Shown piece by piece: positions 53,043 through 60,378 of a DNA stretch of 64,000 nucleotides. The first letter of the stretch is position 1, and each line of letters begins with the position of its first letter. The translations under genes were made by a program, and so were the position numbers. Below the pieces are notes generated by a model. It saw only the letters and a list, made by a program, of their open reading frames with translations, ran no database searches and was not told where the DNA came from. The DNA lies in assembly GCA_025463765.1 (NCBI GenBank), contig JAODBC010000013.1, positions 124,001 to 188,000 of the forward strand, given 5' to 3'. This DNA comes from Subtercola sp. GTDB taxonomy: Bacteria; Actinomycetota; Actinomycetes; Actinomycetales; Microbacteriaceae.

Positions 53043-54181
53043 GAGCTGCTCCCCGCCGCTACCCGGGCGATGACCGCCGCGGCGCGCTCCGTCGCACCCG
53101 CGGCCTGCCACCTCGACCAATCGGGCCGCAACACGCGGGCGCCGGTCAGAAGGGCGGGCCACTGCTCGGTCGCGGGCCATTGCGGCGCCGTGACGGCGAG
53201 CCGAGCGTCTGCGAGCACGCGCGCCGTGGTGTTCTGCTCGTCGAACGGGCGCGGCTGCGCGATGACGATGGCGCGGGCATCCGTCGCGGCCAGATCGGTG
53301 ATGGCGTTCTGCCCGGCCCACGACACCACGACCTCGGCGGAGCACAGGGCGTCGAACGGGTCGGCCACCCATCCGGTGGGCGCCGCGCCACCCATCGCGT
53401 CGGCCGCGGTGACCCCCGACCCGCCGGTCGCGGTTCCTGCTGACCTGCCGGTCGCGGTGTCGCCGGAAGCGTGGCCCACGAGGCGCCAGGTGAATCCCGG
53501 TGTCGCGGCGATGGCGTCGTCGAGCGCGTCGGGCGGCAGGGTCGCGCCGCCGGCTCCGGCAATGAACAGCACCGTGCCGGGCACCGGGTGCGCCGTGCGT
53601 TCTCGATGCGCGAAGCGGGAGATTCCGCCGACGTAGTGCACACGATCGCCCGCCCGGTCGAGCCAGTGCGGCCGATAGAGGGAGCCCGGCCAGGGAGCGA
53701 TCACGGCGTCTGCCGCATCGAGTGCGAGTTGGTGCGGCCGGTCGGTGCGCTCGCCCGGCTGAGTGAAGACGACGGTCGGTACCCCCATCAGCCGCGCCAG
53801 CACGGTGACCTCGACCGAGACGTCGACGACGAACGCGTCGAAGCGGTCGGTGTCGATGCGCCCCGCGATGCTGGCCAGTCGCGACGCGTGGCCGGCGTGA
53901 TGCAGCGGAGCCCAGTGCAGCAGCCCCCTGGCCGTCGGTGCGCTGTTCTGCGGGTCGCGGCTGCCCGGCTCGCCAGGGTCGGCACGGGCATCCACTTCGA
54001 CTGTGTCGTCGCGGTCGAGCAGAACCCACTCGGTGTGCGCCCCGAGCTCGGTCGGCGCTGCAGCGCTCGAGAACACCACGACGTCGGCGTCGAGCGCCTC
54101 GCGAACGGCGAGAAAGCGGCTGGTGTGGCCGGCGCCCTGGTGGTGCACGTACCAGCCGACACGCGGGCGACGCGCACTCAT
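53039..54181 (-). CDS. MurG-like (GT28-type) glycosyltransferase
   Basis: 380 residues. VGWYVHHQGAGHTSRFLAVREAL is the MurG-like N-terminal glycine loop. VLFIAGAGGATLPPDALDDAI and WVADPFDALCSAEVVVSWAGQNAITDLAATDARAIVIAQPRPFDEQ form the C-terminal nucleotide-sugar site. The middle has the GTATGG low-complexity expansion. It is not in a dcw cluster, so it is not lipid II MurG. It starts in a 4-nt overlap (ATGA) with the GT4 gene and ends in one (GTGA) with the GT2 gene. Confidence 0.8.
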   Translation of the reverse strand: MSARRPRVGWYVHHQGAGHTSRFLAVREALDADVVVFSSAAAPTELGAHTEWVLLDRDDTVEVDARADPGEPGSRDPQNSAPTARGLLHWAPLHHAGHASRLASIAGRIDTDRFDAFVVDVSVEVTVLARLMGVPTVVFTQPGERTDRPHQLALDAADAVIAPWPGSLYRPHWLDRAGDRVHYVGGISRFAHRERTAHPVPGTVLFIAGAGGATLPPDALDDAIAATPGFTWRLVGHASGDTATGRSAGTATGGSGVTAADAMGGAAPTGWVADPFDALCSAEVVVSWAGQNAITDLAATDARAIVIAQPRPFDEQNTTARVLADARLAVTAPQWPATEQWPALLTGARVLRPDWSRWQAAGATERAAAVIARVAAGSSS

Positions 54182-55404
54182 GCTGCGGATGACGTGGCAG
54201 CCGTCTCGACGGCCCGCCGGTAGAGCGTCTCGAGTTCGCCGATGCGCGTGTCGAGCGAGAACCGCTCGAGTGCCTGGTGACGGATGCCCGACCGTGCTCC
54301 TGGCGCCCGCGAACCCGCGATCAGCGATTCTGCTGCTGCCGCCAGCTCGGTGCAGTCAGCCATCGGGGCGAGCCGGGCGCCGTCGAGACCGCGCACGACT
54401 TCGGCGATTCCGCCGGCGTCGAAGCTCGCCACCGGGGTTCCGCACATCAGAGCCTCGACGATGATGAGCCCGAACGGTTCCTGCCACGTCGGCGTCACGA
54501 GCGCGCAGGCGCTGCGGCCGACGAGTTCGGCGAGCGCGTCATGTCTGAGGTCGCCGGCATAGACGACATCGGGGCCGAGCTGCGGCCAGAGGTACTCGTC
54601 GGCGTACGCCGGATCACCGACCCGACCGGCCAGCACCAGGCGTCGGCCGAGCAACCGCGCGGTCTCGACTGCCAGGTGCGGGCCCTTCTCGACCACAATG
54701 CGGCCGAACCAGACGAGGTCGTCGCCGCCCGGGCCCAGCGGCCAGCGTGACGCGTCGACCGCGTTCGGCAGCACCGTCGAGGTGATGCCCGCGGCGCCCC
54801 ATTCGGTTGCGGTGTGCGAGCTCACCGCGACGAACCGGCTGCCGCGGCGGGTCGCACGCATGCTCGTGTGGCCTGCCGCGCGGCTCGCGCCGCCCGCGAC
54901 ACCGCCGACTGCACCCACGACGTCAGCGACTCCATCTGCGGCCGTTCCGTCGGCGTGGGCGCTGACGAGCTCGGGAAGTACCGGCGTGTGCAGCGTCGAG
55001 ATCATCGGAATGCCCAGCTGCCCGGCTCGCCGCAGCGGGGCGCCGTGCAGGCTGTGATTGTGCACGACGTCGAACTCTGTCGCGTGCGCCTGCAGATAGT
55101 CCAGAGCACCCTCGAGGGCAGGCAACGCCGCAGCGAGATAGCCGGCCGGGTAGTCGATGTCGTTCGCGTCGGTCGCGTCGCCCCAGTCCGCGCGCGGCAT
55201 GACGAACTCGACCGGGCTGTTCTGCAGAAAATCCGATCCCTCGACCGCACACAGAACAACGTGATGGCCACGCCGGCGCAGGTGGTTCACTTGGTGCCAG
55301 ATCGACGATTCGAGTCCGCCGGCGTGCGGCTCGGCGATCGGGTACCGCAGGGGAGCGATCACGGCGATGCGCAGCGGGCTCTGGCTCCGAACGACTCTGC
55401 TCAC
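54178..55404 (-). CDS. GT4-family glycosyltransferase
   Basis: 408 residues from GTG 55404. The N-terminal domain has IAVIAPLRYPIAEPHAGGLESSIWHQVNHLRRRGHHVVLCA, and the C-terminal domain has LVWFGRIVVEKGPHLAVETARLLGRRLVLAGRV and VTPTWQEPFGLIIVEALMCGTPVASFDAGG, where the EPFGLxxxEA motif contacts the donor phosphates. A 25-residue Gly/Ala/Val stretch (DGVADVVGAVGGVAGGA) sits in the middle. It is co-translated with both neighbours through 4-nt overlaps. Confidence 0.9.
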   Translation of the reverse strand: MSRVVRSQSPLRIAVIAPLRYPIAEPHAGGLESSIWHQVNHLRRRGHHVVLCAVEGSDFLQNSPVEFVMPRADWGDATDANDIDYPAGYLAAALPALEGALDYLQAHATEFDVVHNHSLHGAPLRRAGQLGIPMISTLHTPVLPELVSAHADGTAADGVADVVGAVGGVAGGASRAAGHTSMRATRRGSRFVAVSSHTATEWGAAGITSTVLPNAVDASRWPLGPGGDDLVWFGRIVVEKGPHLAVETARLLGRRLVLAGRVGDPAYADEYLWPQLGPDVVYAGDLRHDALAELVGRSACALVTPTWQEPFGLIIVEALMCGTPVASFDAGGIAEVVRGLDGARLAPMADCTELAAAAESLIAGSRAPGARSGIRHQALERFSLDTRIGELETLYRRAVETAATSSAA

Positions 55405-56495
55405 GCGTGCACCCGCCCGAGCGCGCGCTCGTAGACGGCGAGCTGGGCGTCGCCGATGGTTCGAGCCGCGGCGCGTCGGGCATCCGCTCGCCCGCGGCGC
55501 AGTGCCGCACGGTTCTCGCGCGGCCGGGCGAGCAGTACAGACAACGCGCGGGCGAACGAACTCTGCGACCCGATGCTGAAGACCCCGACCGAGTCGTCAC
55601 GATGCTGTTCTCGGTAGAAGCCGACATCGGGGCTGAGCACATTCACGCCGAGGTCCCAGCAGAGCTCGAGCCAGCCCGAATGCGTTCCATGGCGGTAGGG
55701 CAGCACCTCGACGTCGAGGGCGGTGATCGACACGGCGAGCTGGGCGTCGCTGTACCGCGGATGCTCGTTCCACTCGGCGAGCGGCGAGGAGTGCACGATG
55801 CTGCTCAGCCGATCGCGCAGTGCTTCGTCGCGCACCCGGTCGTTGATGTCGACGACGACGATCGCCGGGCGGCCTTCGCGGTTCAGCTCGGTTGCGGCGG
55901 CGATCATCGCCTCGACCGTAGCCTGTGCCGCGATGTTGGGGCGCAGATCGCGCAGATGAACCCCGATGCGCACGGGGCCGACGGGCGCCGAGCCGTTCGG
56001 CTGATGGACGAGCACCCGGGGGTGCGGTATGACCGCGCTCTCGCGGCCCCAGCGCTGCAGAATCTCGTTCGCAGCACCCGGCGTGAGCGTGATCAGCTCG
56101 TCTGCGCCCTCGACCAGCACGCTCAGCTGCTGCTGATAACGCGTCTGGTCGACCAGCTGCGGGTTTTCGAGGTCGTGCACGGTGAACACGAGCGCACGCC
56201 CGGTCGAGCGCAGAGCATCCACGGTGTCGGCGAGCTCGCCGACGGTGTACGACTCGATGCCGAAGTGCACGTGCACGAGGTCGAACAAGGGGGTGTGGGC
56301 GCGCAACCACTGCGCGTCGAGCATGACCGGAGGCCACCACTGGCCGGCTGGCGCGCCCATCGGGTGCGGGTCGTCGAGCAGCAGCACGCGACCGGATGCC
56401 CGTGCTTCGGCTGTGACGTTGCGAACGTAGTCGTGCGCTGCCGGTATCGCTGCGACGCGAAGAGTGTGCGGCACCATGGGGGCCTGCTGCGGCAC
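55401..56495 (-). CDS. GT-B-type glycosyltransferase-like protein
   Basis: 364 residues from GTG 56495, chosen because AGGAG lies 5 bp upstream. The alternative GTG at 56537 has no such site. LVHVHFGIESYTVGELADTVDAL and FTVHDLENPQLVDQTRYQQQL resemble the acceptor domain of GT4 enzymes, and PVRIGVHLRDLRPNIAAQATVEAM the donor domain. DVEVLPYRHGTHSGWLELCWDLGVNVLSPDVGFY takes the place of the EX7E motif, in which the acidic residues are reduced. It is the first gene of the four-gene minus-strand operon. Confidence 0.75.
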   Translation of the reverse strand: MPQQAPMVPHTLRVAAIPAAHDYVRNVTAEARASGRVLLLDDPHPMGAPAGQWWPPVMLDAQWLRAHTPLFDLVHVHFGIESYTVGELADTVDALRSTGRALVFTVHDLENPQLVDQTRYQQQLSVLVEGADELITLTPGAANEILQRWGRESAVIPHPRVLVHQPNGSAPVGPVRIGVHLRDLRPNIAAQATVEAMIAAATELNREGRPAIVVVDINDRVRDEALRDRLSSIVHSSPLAEWNEHPRYSDAQLAVSITALDVEVLPYRHGTHSGWLELCWDLGVNVLSPDVGFYREQHRDDSVGVFSIGSQSSFARALSVLLARPRENRAALRRGRADARRAAARTIGDAQLAVYERALGRVHA

Positions 56496-56628
56496 AATGA
56501 CTCCTGATTCAAGGGATGGAAAGGGGCGGTAGGTCACCGCGAGACTCGGCTTGGGGCCCCCCTAATGTACGCAAATCGCTGCCGCAGGTGCAGGGGTTGA
56601 CGGCGGCTTGCGGCTCGGTGCAGGGTGA

Positions 56629-57636
56629 ATGGTGATCGTAACGACCCCGCCCCCGCGTTTTCTCGTGATCGGTGAGCCCGAACACGCCGTGACGCAGTAC
56701 GCCGGTCGGTTGGCGCAAGCGCAGCCCGAGTCGCACGGCGGTTCCCCGGGAGGCGATTCCCTGGGGCCGAGCGCGCCCGTTCATGTGCAGTTCTCCGATC
56801 GGCTGTTCGGCCGAACCCCCGAGGAGGCTGCTCTCGCGTTTGAGAGACTCGCTCGGTCGCGTACCGTCGGCGTCACCCTGCACGACATTCCCCAGCCCTC
56901 CGACGGGCGCAACCTGCTCAGGCGAGCGGAGTGCTACCGTCGCGTGATCGCCGCAGCTCGTGGGGTGGCCTGCAACAGCCGATACGAGGTCGAGCTCGTC
57001 GCCCGTCATGTGCTCGGTCACCGGGGCGCCATCGACGACATCGCGGTCATCCCCCTGCCGGTCGACACTCCGCTCGCTGCGCCCTCGGCAGATGATCGGC
57101 CAGTCCGCCGCGCCGAAGCGGCCGTGCTCGGGTATTTCTACCCGGGCAAAGGCCATGCCGAAGTCGTCGCGGCGGTTGCGGCGAGCGGGCTGCCGTTAGC
57201 CGTGACGACGGTGGGCCGGGCATCCGTCGGTCACGACGAAGACCTGCGCCAAGTTGTCCGTCAGGCTCGGCGGCTCGGTGTCGGCTTCGCAAGCACCGGG
57301 TTTCTGGCCACGCACGACTTGCTGCAGCGGTGTCGAGAGGCGGCCGTACCGATAGCGGCGCACCGTCATTTCTCGGCCTCGGCGTCGATCAACACATGGA
57401 TTTCGGCGGGGCGGCGGCCGCTCGTGCCCGATGCACCGTACACGCGCGAGATGGCGGAGCTCCGACCGGGCACGCTCACGCTGTACGACCCCCAGCACAC
57501 CGCAGCGATGGCAGAGGCGATCGGGCGCGCCTGGCGAGAACCGGATTCGACGTGGCTGGCCCCAGATGCCACCACCGGGCCCGACACCGCAGCGGTCGCC
57601 GAACTGTACCGGGCGTGGTGGGCAGGGCTCGTATGA
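56629..57636 (+). CDS. Glycosyltransferase-like protein (GT-B, N-terminal part short)
   Basis: 335 residues. FLVIGEPEHAVTQYAGRLAQA and VHVQFSDRLFGRTPEEAALAFERLAR recall an acceptor domain. VAVIPLPVDTPLAAPS and AEAAVLGYFYPGKGHAEVVAAVAASGLPLAVTTVGRAS give a donor-like domain with the FxxPGKG motif of GT1/GT4 enzymes. No clear E-X7-E was seen, so activity is inferred from context. It begins the plus-strand arm, divergent from the four-gene operon, and overlaps the next gene by 4 nt. Confidence 0.7.
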   Translation: MVIVTTPPPRFLVIGEPEHAVTQYAGRLAQAQPESHGGSPGGDSLGPSAPVHVQFSDRLFGRTPEEAALAFERLARSRTVGVTLHDIPQPSDGRNLLRRAECYRRVIAAARGVACNSRYEVELVARHVLGHRGAIDDIAVIPLPVDTPLAAPSADDRPVRRAEAAVLGYFYPGKGHAEVVAAVAASGLPLAVTTVGRASVGHDEDLRQVVRQARRLGVGFASTGFLATHDLLQRCREAAVPIAAHRHFSASASINTWISAGRRPLVPDAPYTREMAELRPGTLTLYDPQHTAAMAEAIGRAWREPDSTWLAPDATTGPDTAAVAELYRAWWAGLV

Positions 57637-59015
57637 ACCCCGAGTTCGAGACGGCACAGCGCGCCGTCGGCCGGCCGCCCCGCGTTGCGCTGCCCGGCAA
57701 CCGGTGGGATCTGCTCGACGGCGTGAAACCGCTCGTCCCGCCGCGCGTCACCGTGATCATCCCGTATTACCGGCAGCAGGCCGAACTCGATCGCACCCTC
57801 GCGGCCCTCGGGCGCCAGACTCATCCGCCCGACCGGCTCGAGATCATCGTGGTCGACGACGGATCACCGATGCTGCCAACCGTTCCCTCGCACGTCTCGC
57901 TGCTCACGCAGCCCGACCTCGGCTTTCGCGTCGCAGCCGCCCGTAACCTCGGCGCCCGGCACGCCACGGGCGACGTGCTGTGCTTTCTCGACGCAGATAC
58001 CAGCCCTGAGCCCGACTATGTCGAACGCCTCACGCGACTCCCCAGCCTCGCTCCCGACGTCGTGACGGTCGGCGCTCGCCGGCACGCTGACCTCAGTATG
58101 TACGCGCCGACCGACCCCATCGAGCATGTCGGCCCGGCCTCGCAACTGCCGACGCCGTCGTGGCTCGACGACGAATACGCTCGCACGGGCAATTTGCTGC
58201 GAGCGGATGATCGGTCGTACCGCTTCGTGATCGGAGCCGTCGCCTGCTGCAGCCGTGAGCTCTTCGCGACGCTGGGCGGCTTCGACGAGACCTTCACGAG
58301 CTACGGCGGTGAAGATTGGGAATGGGCGCACCGCGCCTGGTCGCAGGGAGCGCTCTTCGCTCACGTGCCCGACGCCGTCGCGTGGCACGATGGCCCGGAA
58401 TGGTCGGCTCGGCAGGCGTCGCGGGCCGAGCTGGTTCGGGTGAAGAATGCTGAAACGCTGCGCCTGATGCGGTCGATCGCCGTGTCGAACGGGCGACCGG
58501 CAGCGCTGCGCACGGGCGCGCCCCGCGTCGTCGCGCGGGTGCTCTCGGCGCCGTCGCTGGCAGCCCTCGTGGTCTGTGTAGACGAGCTGCTCGGGTCGCT
58601 CGACGACGTGGTGGTCGTGCTTCCCCGGCACGAGCAGTGCCTCTTCGACGACGTGGCGGGCGGTCTGGCGACGGCGTTCAGGGCGGATGATCGGGTGCTG
58701 CTGCCCGAAAAGGCCGGCCCGGTCATCCACACGGCCGGGGTCGTCATCGACGTGCCCGCTCCCGTGCGATGCCTGTCGGAGCTGGCAGGCGCCCTTCAGG
58801 AACTGACCGCCGACGACCTTGGCTCGGTGACGTTGACCGACGCCGCAGGTGACCTCTTACTCGTCGTGACCTCGCAGCGCGCAACTCGCCGCGAGGCGCG
58901 ATGGGGCGTCACCCTCTTCGCGCACAACACCCGGTCGGTCGCGAATATCAAGCGCCTCACTGCCGAGCCCGACCTCGAGGCGTATTTCGGTGGGTGGGGT
59001 GAGACCCTGTGCTAG
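57633..59015 (+). CDS. GT2-family glycosyltransferase
   Basis: 460 residues from ATG 57633 (ATGA overlap). The GT-A fold is clear: VTVIIPYYRQQAELDRTLAALGRQ, EIIVVDDGSPM, GFRVAAARNLGARHATGDVLCFLDADTSPEPDYV (DXD) and GGFDETFTSYGGEDWEWAHRAW, the galactosyltransferase-like acceptor motif. The C-terminal ~150 residues (LSAPSLAALVVCVDELLG...FAHNTRSVANIKRL) form a second, less conserved domain. It converges on the DUF7882 gene, sharing the four stop bases CTAG. Confidence 0.9.
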   Translation: MNPEFETAQRAVGRPPRVALPGNRWDLLDGVKPLVPPRVTVIIPYYRQQAELDRTLAALGRQTHPPDRLEIIVVDDGSPMLPTVPSHVSLLTQPDLGFRVAAARNLGARHATGDVLCFLDADTSPEPDYVERLTRLPSLAPDVVTVGARRHADLSMYAPTDPIEHVGPASQLPTPSWLDDEYARTGNLLRADDRSYRFVIGAVACCSRELFATLGGFDETFTSYGGEDWEWAHRAWSQGALFAHVPDAVAWHDGPEWSARQASRAELVRVKNAETLRLMRSIAVSNGRPAALRTGAPRVVARVLSAPSLAALVVCVDELLGSLDDVVVVLPRHEQCLFDDVAGGLATAFRADDRVLLPEKAGPVIHTAGVVIDVPAPVRCLSELAGALQELTADDLGSVTLTDAAGDLLLVVTSQRATRREARWGVTLFAHNTRSVANIKRLTAEPDLEAYFGGWGETLC

Positions 59016-59314
59016 CTTTCGGTCGGCTCAGGTATGGCGCGCAATCCGTCGGCGCTGTTGGCTGACGCCATCAACTGTTCGATCCACCCGCGGTTCAGCG
59101 GCGTTCGTTCTCGGCCGTCGAACTGGAACTGCAACTCGATCGCGGGGTGCAGCCACACCGCGCAACGACCCTGGTGTTCGACGCCGTTATCCCACGACAG
59201 TGTGAACTTCTCGTCACGCCGGAGCTTGGCGACGATGACGGACTTCAGATGCGCGAGCAGCCGATCGTCAAAGACGGCCTCAGTGCCCGTCGCTCCATAA
59301 GAGAGTTTTCCCAT
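59012..59314 (-). CDS. DUF7882 small protein
   Basis: 100 residues from ATG 59314. MGKLSYGATGTEAVFDDRLLAHLKSVIVAKLRRDEKFTLSWDN, RCAVWLHPAIELQFQFDG and LNRGWIEQLMASANSADGLR are the family blocks seen across Microbacteriaceae. Old annotations call it an ATP-dependent DNA ligase, but no ligase motif KxDG is present. The function is unknown. It ends convergently with the GT2 gene. Confidence 0.82.
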   Translation of the reverse strand: MGKLSYGATGTEAVFDDRLLAHLKSVIVAKLRRDEKFTLSWDNGVEHQGRCAVWLHPAIELQFQFDGRERTPLNRGWIEQLMASANSADGLRAIPEPTES

Positions 59315-59471
59315 TTTCGTTCGAAGGCCCTTTAATCGTCGACCGTGGCCCGAGGTGCGAACCGACAGGCGACGTGATCCGATCTGTCGCCTCTATGACG
59401 CACTCGCGCAGCACTTCGTCACGCCGAAGCGGAGCTTTTTCTACCCGTTGACGCTGCCCGGGGTGAGGAGC

Positions 59472-59511
59472 AATAATCCGAACAACGATTGCCCCGGACC
59501 CTTGGCAGCGT
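59472..59511 (+). promoter_or_regulatory. Copy B of the conserved 40-bp upstream element
   Basis: The blocks ATAATCC, CGATTGCCCC, GACCCT and GGCAGCGTG lie at the same spacing as at 48124-48163. Only the six bases after ATAATCC and two single positions differ. It ends 26 bp before the start codon at 59538, the same distance as copy A. Confidence 0.7.
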
Positions 59512-59537
59512 GGCTACTGCGACGAGGAGATACCGAG

Positions 59538-59825
59538 ATGGTCGAATCACAAGAGCACCCGGCGGCGGGTGCCGCATCTGCTGTGTCATCGTATCGCGGC
59601 GACGATCTGCTGCTCATTCCGGTGTGCGATCACTGCTGGCGCGTGAATGCCGCTCGGTCCGATGCCGAGACCATCAGCGAAGTGCTCGGATTCGTCGAGC
59701 AGCGCGCCGAGTTCGCTTTTGAGGCCATGCAGCTCGGGCGGAGTTTTACGTGGACGATGTTTCCGACACTCGACCAGGCACTGAGCTACCTCTGGCGTGG
59801 TTCGCGCGCGGCCGCTTTCGGCTAG
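59538..59825 (+). CDS. Small protein with a CDHC motif, unknown function
   Basis: 95 residues from ATG 59538, with GAGGAGA 7 bp upstream. The core is SSYRGDDLLLIPVCDHCWRVNAARSDAETISEVLGFVEQRAEFAFEAMQLGRSFTWTMFPTLDQALSYLWRGS. The Cys-Asp-His-Cys group could bind metal or form a redox pair, though two more ligands for a classical zinc finger are absent. No membrane helix. It shares its upstream element with the AraC regulator. Confidence 0.65.
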   Translation: MVESQEHPAAGAASAVSSYRGDDLLLIPVCDHCWRVNAARSDAETISEVLGFVEQRAEFAFEAMQLGRSFTWTMFPTLDQALSYLWRGSRAAAFG

Positions 59826-60007
59826 CGGCGGTTGCCTGCCCTCGAGCAGCAGCGCGCTGATGTCGCCCTTGAGGAGTGCGGCCGTGCCGCGGGTGAGTTC
59901 CGTCGTGCGAAGCGCTAGGTGCCGAAGCGCTGAGTCGCGGGGCGGGGCGGGGCCCGTGCCCCGGGTCTCGGGGCCCGGGTCTCGCTGCCCGGGTCGCCCC
60001 CGGGCAT

Positions 60008-60063
60008 CCACTTTGCGAAAAAGCCCCTATAGTTCGCGTTTTCGGGGCTTTTTCGAAAAGTGG
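60008..60063. terminator. Long hairpin terminator (shared-core family)
   Basis: The inner stem CGAAAAAGCCCC (60016-60027) pairs with GGGGCTTTTTCG (60044-60055). The outer arms CCACTT and AAGTGG extend it. It contains A- and T-runs on both strands. It is the fourth member of the family with hairpins at 2719, 4892 and 13197. Confidence 0.85.
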
Positions 60064-60333
60064 ATTGGGCGCGAGGCGCGAACAGCCCCCTGCTGAAAGA
60101 GGTTCGACTCGCGAGGTGACAGCTCTTCGGATCTCCCTTCTTGGCTGGGGATACGGTTCTCCTGGGCGACCCCTTCGGGGAGGTGACTTTCCGGGTGTCA
60201 GTGTCGGTGGCTGGTGTTATCTCTTGAGGTGACGCATTTCTTGGTGGCAAGCCCGCCAGGGCGCGGCAGCTCGGGATGCCCGGGGCGGGTGTTTCGAGGT
60301 GCGGATTCTCGTGATTTGGGATCGTTCAGAACC

Positions 60334-60378
60334 ACCTCATTTAGTGAGGTTCCCTCGGTATTGTGGTATGATCGGACT
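60334..60378 (+). promoter_or_regulatory. Leaderless-type promoter and inverted repeat of the HNH gene
   Basis: An inverted repeat ACCTCA-N5-TGAGGT (60334-60350) is followed by a -10-like TATGAT at 60367-60372, which ends exactly 6 nt before ATG 60379. No ribosome-binding site fits, so transcription probably begins at the A of the start codon, and a repressor could use the repeat. Confidence 0.65.

Larger units (their letters stand above)
59826..60378. other. Gene-free gap with a terminator and the HNH promoter
   Basis: No gene was supported in these 553 bp. The first part is low-complexity GC-rich DNA with short GGGGC and GGGTC repeats (59940-60000), then the hairpin at 60008-60063, then ~270 bp of ordinary intergenic sequence, and finally the inverted repeat and -10 box of the HNH gene. 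Confidence 0.7.

Noticed and set aside
53043-54029. Extension of the GT2 frame far upstream on the minus strand
   Set aside because: It is a shadow of the MurG-like gene in another frame; homology begins at GTG 53042, which overlaps the upstream stop as GTGA.
59012-59314. ATP-dependent DNA ligase annotation
   Set aside because: The family has often been labelled so, but no nucleotidyltransferase KxDG motif exists and 100 residues are far too few.
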